NCBI RefSeq assembly: GCF_039543245.1
Contig: NZ_BAABJJ010000018.1
Span: forward strand, 1 to 64,000
Reading direction: 5' to 3'
Length of the DNA stretch: 64,000 bases
DNA from: Algibacter_G agarivorans
Lineage (GTDB): Bacteria; Bacteroidota; Bacteroidia; Flavobacteriales; Flavobacteriaceae
The notes beneath the pieces are model-generated. The model was not told the origin of the DNA. It did not search any database and saw only the letters and a program-made list of their open reading frames with translations. A program made the translations under genes and the position numbers. Shown here piece after piece: positions 53,931-63,800 of the stretch; positions within the stretch are counted from its first letter, which is position 1, and every line of letters begins with the position of its first letter.

Positions 53931-54152
53931 ATGTATTGGACATTAGAATTAGCATCTTACTTAAGTGATGCGCCTTGGCCAGCAACTAAAGACGAATTAA
54001 TAGATTACGCTATTAGAACGGGAGCTCCTTTGGAAGTTGTTGAAAATTTACAGTCGATTGAAGATGAGGGTGACTCATATGATTCGATTGAAGAAATTTG
54101 GTCAGATTACCCAACAGATGAAGATTATCTGTGGAATGAAGATGAATATTAA
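53931..54152 (+). CDS. DUF2795 domain-containing small acidic protein
   Basis: 73 aa; MYWTLELASYLSDAPWPATK then DELIDYAIRTGAPLEVVENL, matching the helical DUF2795 family of unknown function. The C-terminal third is very acidic (DEDYLWNEDEY). I start at the ATG at 53931 because homologues begin MYWTLELA and a strong promoter ends just upstream. A rho-independent terminator follows. It lies upstream of secA but is probably its own transcript. Confidence 0.88.
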   Translation: MYWTLELASYLSDAPWPATKDELIDYAIRTGAPLEVVENLQSIEDEGDSYDSIEEIWSDYPTDEDYLWNEDEY

Positions 54153-54172
54153 TAAAGCATAAAGAATTAGTT

Positions 54173-54202
54173 AAAAAAGTCTCGATTTGAGGCTTTTTTT
54201 TT
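54173..54202 (+). terminator. Rho-independent terminator after the DUF2795 gene
   Basis: AAAAAAGTCTC, loop GATTT, GAGGCTTTTTTTT: an 11-bp stem with one G-T wobble, followed by a T-run. It separates the small gene from secA. Confidence 0.85.
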
Positions 54203-54213
54203 GTTCTAAAATG

Positions 54214-54221
54214 TATCTTTG
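54214..54221 (+). promoter_or_regulatory. Possible -7 element for secA
   Basis: TATCTTTG matches TAnnTTTG. A TTTG at 54186-54189 lies 24 bases upstream, within the preceding terminator. It would give secA a leader of about 70 nt. Confidence 0.45.
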
Positions 54222-54296
54222 AATGCATTACCAAACACAAAAATAATAAAGCAAAATAACTAGGCAAATCCTAGATAAAATATAAAATAAATACCC

Positions 54297-57200
54297 ATGA
54301 GTTTTTTAAATTCTGTACTAAAAATATTTGTTGGCGATAAATCCAAACAAGATGTAAAAGCCATAAACCCTATTGTTGATTTAATAAAAGCTGTAGAGCC
54401 TACTATTGCCAAGCTATCTCACGATGAACTTAGAGCAAAAACGGCTGAGTTTAAAACCACTATTGCCGAAGCCATTAAACCTATTAATGATGAAATGGCC
54501 AAGCTTTTAGAAGAAGCTGAAAACACTGAAGATATTGACAGACGTGAAGACATCTATCAAGTCGTTGATAAACTTAAAGACGATGCTTACGAAAAAACCG
54601 AGACCGTTTTAAACGATATTTTACCAGAAGCATTTGCTGTTATAAAAGAAACGGCTAAACGCTTTACAAACAACACATCTATTACTGTTTCCGCTAGTAC
54701 TTACGACAGGGAATTATCGGGTTATAAGGATTATGTAACGCTTGATGGAGATAACGCTACTTGGGCAAACTCTTGGGATGCCGCTGGAAAGCCCATTACT
54801 TGGGACATGATACATTACGATGTACAACTTATTGGTGGTATTGCCATGCATCAAGGTAAAATTGCCGAAATGCAAACAGGCGAAGGTAAAACTTTAGTGG
54901 CTACCCTTCCCATGTACTTAAATGCCCTATCTGGACAAGGTGTGCATTTGGTAACTGTAAATGATTACTTAGCAAAACGTGATAGCGCATGGATGGCACC
55001 TATTTTTCAATTTCATGGGTTGACCGTGGATTGTATTGATTATCACAAACCAAATTCGCCTGAGCGTATTGCAGCTTATAATGCCGACATTACTTACGGC
55101 ACCAATAACGAGTTCGGGTTTGACTATTTACGTGATAATATGTCACACTCCCCAGATGATTTAGTGCAACGCCCGCACCACTTTGCCATTGTGGATGAGG
55201 TGGATTCTGTATTAGTGGATGATGCCCGTACGCCGTTAATTATTTCTGGCCCTATCCCTCAAGGAGAACGCCATGAGTTTACAGAATTAAAGCCTAAAGT
55301 AGATGATATTGTTTCTGTGCAACGTAAATATTTAACAGGTGTTTTAGCTGAAGCTAAGAAGTTGATAAAAGATGGTGATACTAAAGAAGGTGGTTTCCAA
55401 CTGCTACGTGTATATCGCGGTATTCCTAAAAACAAAGCGCTTATTAAGTTTTTATCTGAGGAAGGTGTTAAGCAACTGCTTCAAAAAACGGAAAACTTTT
55501 ACATGCAAGACAACAACCGCGAAATGCCAAAGATTGATGCGGAATTGTACTATGTTATTGAAGAAAAAAATAATCAAGTTGAATTAACCGATAAAGGGAT
55601 TGAATACATTTCTGGAAAAGATAATCCAGACTTTTTCGTGATGCCCGAAATTGGTATTGAAATTGCTAAAATTGAAGAACAAGGCCTTTCTGCCGAAGAA
55701 GAAGCGAATCTTAAAGAAGAGTTATTTAAAGAATTTGGTGTAAAATCGGAACGTATACACACACTTAATCAATTATTGAAAGCCTATGCTTTATTTGAAA
55801 AAGACACGCAATATGTGGTCATGGAGAATAAAGTAATGATTGTAGATGAGCAAACCGGTCGTATTATGGATGGTCGTCGTTATTCTGACGGACTGCACCA
55901 AGCCATTGAAGCTAAAGAAAATGTAAAGATTGAAGATGCTACCCAAACTTTTGCCACAGTAACGCTTCAAAACTACTTTAGAATGTACCGCAAACTATCT
56001 GGTATGACGGGTACGGCAGTTACTGAAGCTGGCGAATTCTGGGAAATATACAAATTAGATGTGGTTGAAATCCCAACCAACCGCCCTATTGCTCGTGATG
56101 ATAAAGAAGATTTAGTTTATAAAACAAAACGTGAAAAATACAATGCGGTTATTGATGATGTAACTAAACTATCTGAAGCAGGTCGTCCGGTGCTTATTGG
56201 TACAACTTCGGTTGAAATTAGTGAGTTGTTAGGAAAAATGTTAAGCATTCGTAAATTATCGCATAATGTATTAAATGCGAAACAACACAAAAGAGAGGCT
56301 GATATTGTTGCAGAAGCTGGAAATGCAGGACAAATAACCATAGCCACCAATATGGCGGGTCGTGGTACGGATATTAAATTATCAGACGAAGTAAAAAAAG
56401 CTGGCGGTTTAGCCATTGTTGGTACAGAACGTCATGATTCACGTCGTGTGGATAGACAGTTACGTGGTCGTGCTGGTCGTCAAGGAGACCCAGGAAGTTC
56501 ACAATTTTACGTATCGTTAGAAGATAACTTAATGCGTTTATTTGGTTCTGAACGTATTGCCAAAATGATGGATAAAATGGGGTTAAAAGAAGGCGAAGTC
56601 ATTCAGCATTCTATGATTTCAAAATCTATTGAACGTGCTCAGAAAAAAGTTGAAGAAAACAACTTCGGGGTTCGTAAGCGATTGTTAGAATATGATGATG
56701 TTATGAACGCCCAACGTGAAGTGGTTTACAAACGTCGCCGTCATGCTTTACATGGGGAACGTCTTCGTGTGGATTTAGCAAATATGATTTTTGATACTTC
56801 GGAAGGTATTGCTGAAACCAACAAAGGGGCTAACGATTATAAAAACTTTGAGTTTGAATTGATTCGTTATTTCTCAATGAGTTCGCCAATTACTGAAGAT
56901 GACTTCGGAAAATTTTCAGCAGAAGAAATTACTTCTAAAATATATAAAGGCGCTTTTGAGCATTACAAGGCAAAAATGGCACGTAATGCAGACATTGCTT
57001 TCCCTGTAATTAAAAATGTATATGAAACGCAACGCGATAAATTTAAACGTATCGTGGTACCTTTTACTGATGGTATTAAAACCTTAAACGTAGTTACCGA
57101 CCTTGAAAAAGCGTATGAAACTAACGGTAAACAATTAATTACCGATTTTGAAAAGAACATCACACTTGCTATTATTGATGATGCTTGGAAAACCCATTTA

Positions 57201-57653
57201 CGTAAAATGGATGAGTTAAAGCAATCGGTACAGTTAGCGGTTCACGAGCAAAAAGATCCTTTATTAATTTATAAGTTTGAAGCTTTTGAATTGTTTAAAG
57301 CCATGATTGACCAAGTGAATAAAGAAGTGATTTCATTCTTATTTAAAGGGGAATTACCGCAAGAAACACAAAACACCATTCAAGAAGCGAGAGAAACCCG
57401 TAAAAAGGAAAATCTACAAACACAAAAAGACGAAATTCCTAATTTGGATGAGCGTTCTGCCCAAAGTAGAGCGGCAGGAAATACGCAACGTCGGCAAGAA
57501 GTGGTGGAGACTATTGTACGCGACAGACCAAAAATTGGGCGTAACGACCGTGTTACCATTAAGCACGTTATTAGTGGTGAAAACAAAACGGTTAAATACA
57601 AACAAGCTGAACCGCTTTTAGCCAAAGGGGAATGGGTATTGGTTGAGGATTAG
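54297..57653 (+). CDS. secA: Preprotein translocase ATPase SecA
   Basis: 1118 aa motor that drives Sec-dependent export through SecYEG. NBD1 has MQTGEGKTLVATLPMYL and a DEVDSVLVDDARTPL DEAD-type Walker B; NBD2 has ATNMAGRGTDIKL and RQLRGRAGRQGDPG. Compared with E. coli SecA (901 aa) it carries extra segments near residues 50-105 and about 345-470, as in other Bacteroidota. The usual C-terminal CxCx(8)CH zinc tail is absent; instead it ends KHVISGENKTVKYKQAE and LLAKGEWVLVED. Convergent with the giant surface-protein gene. Confidence 0.97.
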   Translation: MSFLNSVLKIFVGDKSKQDVKAINPIVDLIKAVEPTIAKLSHDELRAKTAEFKTTIAEAIKPINDEMAKLLEEAENTEDIDRREDIYQVVDKLKDDAYEKTETVLNDILPEAFAVIKETAKRFTNNTSITVSASTYDRELSGYKDYVTLDGDNATWANSWDAAGKPITWDMIHYDVQLIGGIAMHQGKIAEMQTGEGKTLVATLPMYLNALSGQGVHLVTVNDYLAKRDSAWMAPIFQFHGLTVDCIDYHKPNSPERIAAYNADITYGTNNEFGFDYLRDNMSHSPDDLVQRPHHFAIVDEVDSVLVDDARTPLIISGPIPQGERHEFTELKPKVDDIVSVQRKYLTGVLAEAKKLIKDGDTKEGGFQLLRVYRGIPKNKALIKFLSEEGVKQLLQKTENFYMQDNNREMPKIDAELYYVIEEKNNQVELTDKGIEYISGKDNPDFFVMPEIGIEIAKIEEQGLSAEEEANLKEELFKEFGVKSERIHTLNQLLKAYALFEKDTQYVVMENKVMIVDEQTGRIMDGRRYSDGLHQAIEAKENVKIEDATQTFATVTLQNYFRMYRKLSGMTGTAVTEAGEFWEIYKLDVVEIPTNRPIARDDKEDLVYKTKREKYNAVIDDVTKLSEAGRPVLIGTTSVEISELLGKMLSIRKLSHNVLNAKQHKREADIVAEAGNAGQITIATNMAGRGTDIKLSDEVKKAGGLAIVGTERHDSRRVDRQLRGRAGRQGDPGSSQFYVSLEDNLMRLFGSERIAKMMDKMGLKEGEVIQHSMISKSIERAQKKVEENNFGVRKRLLEYDDVMNAQREVVYKRRRHALHGERLRVDLANMIFDTSEGIAETNKGANDYKNFEFELIRYFSMSSPITEDDFGKFSAEEITSKIYKGAFEHYKAKMARNADIAFPVIKNVYETQRDKFKRIVVPFTDGIKTLNVVTDLEKAYETNGKQLITDFEKNITLAIIDDAWKTHLRKMDELKQSVQLAVHEQKDPLLIYKFEAFELFKAMIDQVNKEVISFLFKGELPQETQNTIQEARETRKKENLQTQKDEIPNLDERSAQSRAAGNTQRRQEVVETIVRDRPKIGRNDRVTIKHVISGENKTVKYKQAEPLLAKGEWVLVED

Positions 57654-57714
57654 CATTAATTCCTTTGAAGGCAGGAATCTCATAAATTGAAAAGTTTGAG
57701 TTTTCAACAAACAG

Positions 57715-57750
57715 ATTGCTACATCACACAAAAAAAGTGTGATTCGCAAT
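57715..57750. repeat. ATTGC...GCAAT hairpin, REP-like
   Basis: ATTGC then ATCACAC, a 7-A loop, GTGTGAT and GCAAT form an interrupted stem. It is preceded by AGGAATCTCAT. The words resemble the widespread intergenic element with GATTGCTTCG...CGCAATGAC. It lies between convergent genes. Confidence 0.5.
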
Positions 57751-57763
57751 GACAAATAATTTA

Positions 57764-57794
57764 AAAAATCCCGATAGAATTTATCGGGATTTTT
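57764..57794. terminator. Bidirectional terminator between secA and the giant gene
   Basis: AAAAATCCCGATA (57764-57776), loop GAATT, TATCGGGATTTTT (57782-57794): a perfect 13-bp stem with A- and T-tracts on both sides, so it can end transcripts from both directions. Confidence 0.9.
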
Positions 57795-57863
57795 CTTTAG
57801 ATAAAACTTAAAACGAATGTCTAAACATTTATAATTAGACTTCTAAACAATTTAGATCTTTAG

Positions 57864-60800
57864 CTACCTCATCAAACTAAAATGCCCTTTTAAAGTCCCA
57901 CCATTTTTGTATAAAATTAAATACCAATAATCGTTTGTTGGTAGAGGTTTATTATTATAAGTTCCATCCCATCCTGATTGTAAATCTCCAACTTCTTTTA
58001 GTAGCTTTCCATAACGGTTATATATATAAATAGTGCTTATATTATTTAAGCGATTTGGAACTATCCAGTAATCATTTGTACCATCACTATTTGGTGTAAA
58101 ATATTTTGGAGGCACTTGTCTTCTTTCAACAAGAAAACTATCTTCAATACAGTCTATTGCCATTTGGTCACTATTATAAGGTATGATACTAACGTATATA
58201 TCTACTGAATAAGGCAGGTTTTCTGGCAAATCATAACTTAACACATTACCAAGGTCTAATGCATCTATTATGTCTGTACCGTTTGAATTTGTTCCTACAG
58301 ATAAAATATACCCTGAAGCATCAGGTACTATATTCCAAGAAAAATCGGTATCATTAGGAACATCAACTGCAGTATTTAAAGGATTACTTAAATTGGTACA
58401 TTCAAGTGGTAATAAGATTGTTAGTAAAAAGTTTTCTTCTGATGTACATCCAGTATTTCCGATATCGAAATTATAAAGTATAATTGGATACGACGTAAAA
58501 TCTTCAAAATTAATAGTATCTCCTGCAGAATAAACGGAACCAGTGCCATTAGTATTAGTATAATAGGCTTGATTACCTGATAAATTTGATCCTAGTATTG
58601 TTGAAAAAGTAAAACTGCCAATTGCGGTTTGGTCTTCTAAATCTTGAACTTGTGGTTCTGGGATGATGCCATCACAATCATTATCTAAGCCATCACAAAG
58701 TTCTGGTGCTCCTGGGTAAATAGTAACATTCGTGTCATCGCAATCCGTATTATCGGGCACATAACCCGGAGGTGCTGTACAAGCTTGAACAAAATCTGCT
58801 GAATCTCCATAACCATCACCATCTGTATCGGCATAAAACGCAGTAGTAACGCCTTCGTCTATTTGTCCATCACAGTTATTATCTATCCCGTCGCAAACTT
58901 CAGTAGCATTTGGATTAATTGCAGCATTTGCATCATCACAATCTGTATTGTCTGGCACATAACCCGAAGGAGGTGTGCAGCCTTGAAAGCTATCTGCCGA
59001 ATCGCCAAATCCATCACCGTCTGCATCGGCATAAAACGTGGTTGTAACACCTTCGTCAATAGTACCATCGCAATTGTTATCTAATCCATCACAAACTTCA
59101 ATTGCACTTGGATTAATCGCCGCATTGGTATCATCACAATCACCCTCACATTCCGAATAACCATCACCATCATTGTCTATCTCTTCAACAGGAATGTTAC
59201 CATCACAATCATTATCTAAGCCATCACAAAGTTCTGGTGCTCCTGGGTAAATAGTAACATTCGTGTCATCGCAATCTGTATTATCGGGCACATAACCCGT
59301 TGGTGGCAAACAATCTTGAATGCTATTTGCTAAATCACCATACCCATCACCGTCTGCATCGGCATAAAACGTGGTTGTAACACCTTCGTCAATAGTGCCA
59401 TCGCAATTGTTATCTAATCCATCACAAACTTCAATTGCACTTGGATAAATCGCCGCATTGGTATCATCACAATCACCCTCACATTCCGAATAACCATCAC
59501 CATCATTGTCAATCTCTTCAACAGGAATATTACCATCACAGTCATTATCTAAGCCATCACAAAGCTCGGGTGCGCCAGGATAGACGGTAGCGTTGATATC
59601 ATCACAGTCTGTATTATCTGGCTCATAGCCTGGAGGCGGAGAACAAGTTTGAATACTGTTTGAAGGATCCCCATAGCCATCACTATCGGCATCGGCATAG
59701 AATGTTGTAGTAAAACCTTCGTCTATCTGTCCATCGCCGTTGTTGTCTATTCCGTCGCACACCTCAACATCCACACAGTCCGCAATGCCATCGCCATCGG
59801 TATCAGGAAACCCTTCATCAATAGCCCCATCGCCATCATTGTCTAATCCGTCACATTCTTCAGTATCCATACAATCGGCAATGCCGTCACCATCGGTATC
59901 GCTAAACCCTTCATCTACCTGTCCATCGCCGTCATTGTCTAACCCATCGCAGGTTTCAGTATCCATACAGTCAGCAATGCCATCGCCGTCGGTATCGCTA
60001 AACCCTTCATCAACTGTTCCATCGCAGTTGTTGTCCAGTCCATCGCAAATCTCTGTAGCTGCCGGATAAGTCATAGCATTTGTGTCATCACAGTCTGTAT
60101 TATCTGGCACATAGCCCACTGGTGGCAAACACCCTTGGATACTGCTTTCAGCATCTCCGTAACCATCGCCATCTGTATCGGCATACCAGAGGGTGCTACA
60201 GGTAATAGTGAGCAAAAATGATTCTTCAGAACTACAGCCAGCGGTAGGATTATCATATATATAAAGAGTAATTGGGTAAGGAGCTAAATCAGTATAATTA
60301 ACCACCTCGCCAGCATAATAAATGCTGCCATTACCACCAGTTAATGTGTAATAGGCTTCATTGCCCGAAAGGTTAGTTCCAGTTATTGCTGGAAAGGTAA
60401 AACTATCTATAACTGTTTGATCTAATAAATCATCTACGGTAGAACCTACAAAACCACCATCATTAATTTGCCAGGCATCACTTGCTATCATATTAGTTCT
60501 GGCTGCTTCACCAGCACAATATTTACTTAAACCACCACCAAAAGTAACGTTAGGATTTAAATTTTGTGCATTCCAACCAATCAATAAACTATCATAATTA
60601 GGAGTAGATAAGGTAACCCCTCTAAACATTTGGCCTGCATTTGTAACATTTTCCACATTCCAATTCCCCAAGTCTTGATCAAAACCAATAACCCCCTGAA
60701 ACATTGATAACATTGATGTTACATTACTGGTATCCCAACTACCAATATCTTGGTTAAAGGCAATGGCACCATAAAACATCCCCTGCATATTGGTAACATT

Positions 60801-63800
60801 ACTTGTGTCCCATAGCCCTAAATCTTGATTAAAACTAGAAGCCCCCGAAAACATCACACTCATATCTGTTGCCGCTGTGGTGACCCAATTTCCTATATTC
60901 TGGTTAAAACTAACAGCATCAAGAAACATTGATTGAAAACTGGTGACGCTAGAGGTGTCCCAGTTATCTATATCTTGATTAAATGCATTAGCAGCATAAA
61001 ACATAGTATTCATATTGGTAACCTTACTTGTATTCCAAGCCCCAATATCTTGGTTAAATACAGATGCCTGATAAAACATGTGATTCATTAAGGTGACATT
61101 ACTGGTATCCCAACTTCCAATATCTTTATTAAAGTTATTAGCTTGCGAAAACATGTTTTCCATAGTGGTTATGGTACTTGTATCCCAGTTCCAGTTGCCT
61201 GTACCACCACCAAGCGACGTCGCACCGAAAAACATTTGACTCATGTCCGTAACATTAGAAAGATTTGGTACATCTAACGCATTAATAACTAAATTTGAAC
61301 ATCCTTTAAAGGCCTGATTCATATTTGTCCATGGATTACAGCCCCATTGATCAACGGATATGATACTTTGCGGATTAGTTAAAATATTCCAGGAAAGTTG
61401 TGTAAAAAGCCCTGTAATGGTAATTTGGTGGGTACCTGGAAGAGCATAAGCATGACTTGTGTTTCCCGTAGCTCCAATGGTAGATGTGCCGTCACCCCAA
61501 TCTACATTATAATTATACGCCCCATTTTGATTCGAGGTTGGTATGGTTATGGTTTGGTTTGCTAATGTAGTTTCCCAAGTGGTGACAAAAGCACAAGCAC
61601 TATCATCAATAGTTAATAGAAAATCTTCTTCAGAACTACAGCCGGGACTTGGGCTATCATAAATATAAAGCCTAATAGGGTATGTTGAAAAACCTGCAAA
61701 ATTAATGACATAGCCGGCATTGTATAAAGTTCCTGTTCCATTTGGACCTGTGTAATAGGCTTCTGTACCCGAAAGGTTTGTTCCTGTAATGGTTGGCAAA
61801 GTATAACTATCTAAAGCCCATTGGTCTGCTGAAATTTGAAATATAGGTGTTGCGGAGCCACCATCTATAATATTCCACGCATCAGTAGCAATCATATTGG
61901 TTCTGGCGGCTTCACCAGCACAATATTTACTCAGTCCTCCATCAAAGCCTACATTAGATAACAAAATTTGAGCATCCCAACCTATCAATAAACTATCATA
62001 ATTGGTGGTTGAAAGTGTGACACGAGTAAACATATTATTGGCTGTATTAAGACTGGATAGATTCCAATTCCCTAAATTTTGATCAAAAGAAATAGCGTCC
62101 ATAAACATAAGCGTAAAAGTCCATACATTGCTAGTATCCCAATTGCCAATGTCTTGGTTAAAAGTAGAAGCCCCATTAAACATACCTGTCATAGACGTAA
62201 CATTACTCGTATTCCAATTACCAATATCTTGATTGAACACTGTGGCATATTGAAACATACCTGGCATAAATGTCACATTACTTGTATTCCAAGCACCTAT
62301 GTTTTGATTAAATGCACTTGCACTATTAAACATACTATTCATTGATGTAACATTGGAGGTATTCCAAGCACTAATATCTTGATTAAAGGAAGATGCATCT
62401 CTAAACATGGTTGTCATAATTGTTACGTTTCCGACATTCCAACTACCAATAGCTTGATTGAAAGCTAAAGCTCCTTGAAACATAGATGACATATCTGTTA
62501 CATTACCTACATTCCAACTATCAATATTTTGGTTAAAAGTAGAAGCACCGTAAAACATGCTACTCATCTGTATGACATTAGCAACATCCCAACTACCAAT
62601 ATCTTGATTAAAAGAAGTTGCGTTATGAAACATTGCTCCCATAGTTGTCACATTCCCTGTGCTCCAATTCCAATTTCCTGTACCACCACCTAAAGAAGTT
62701 GTATTTACAAACATTTGAGACATGGATGTAACATTAGAAAGATTTGGAGTATCTGTTGCATTTACAACTAAATTAGTACAGCCATAAAATGCATCTCTCA
62801 TAGATATCCATGGGTTACAGCCCCAATTATCGATAGACTTAATTTTTTGGGCGGAAGTAGAACCATTAAAATATATTCTTGGAAATGTACCCGTAATAGT
62901 AACTTGATACACTCCTGCTGTGGCATAAATGTGACTTGCGTCTGCAGTTGCTCCTGTTGCTACATTACCATCTCCCCAATCTACATTGTAATTATAGCCT
63001 ACACCTGTTGTTGGTATGGTAATAGACTCATTGGCTGCAGTGGTTTGCCAGGTGGTGATGAAAGCACCTACCGCGGGTTGTGCCAAAGATTCGTTTATAT
63101 ATAAATTTGAAGCAGAACCTAATGCTGAAGCTCCTACAGTCAATACATCCAAATCACCATCACCATCAACATCAGCTATGTCTACTTTACCGATTGTGCC
63201 AACAAAAGGCATACCAACAACTTCAGTAAAGTTTCCATAACAATCATTACTGTACAATATAGCTTTTGGCCCTGCATATGCACCAGTTAAAAATATGTCT
63301 AGGTTTCCGTCTCCATCAGCATCAAACATAACAGCTTCACCACTCGAAACTATCTGAAAAGGGTCTGGTGCATAAAGTGTAAAATTCCCTAGACCATCAT
63401 TTATAAATAAATCGGAATAATTACCCCCAGTATTGTAACTATATCCTGTTAAAAAAACATCGAGATCACCATCATTGTCAACGTCTCCAAAATCAATTGA
63501 ACCATTTGTTACTTGAGGAAAAGGCGTTCCTAGCATAATAGAATAATTTCCATTTCCATCATTAACATATAATTTTGTTGAAGCTTGTGAAGTATTAATT
63601 TGCCCAGAGATCATTAAATCTAAATCGTTGTCGCCATCAATATCTGCAAAAGCATTAAATGGATATCCTCCCGCAAGTTCAAAAGGTTGCCCTATAGATT
63701 CTGTAAATATTCCTGTACCATCATTTATAAAGAGTTTAACAATGGAGTTACTTCCATCTGACCCATTGATTAAAACATCTTGATCACCATCATTATCCAC

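Noticed and set aside
59740..60069. Open plus-strand frame of 109 codons opposite the giant gene
   Set aside because: It is the complement of the Asp-rich repeats (Ser/Pro-rich translation); no start signal or family resemblance.
58640..60190. Regular repeats that could be mistaken for a CRISPR array
   Set aside because: The repeats are in frame within one large coding region, code for Asp/Cys-rich units, and no cas gene is present.
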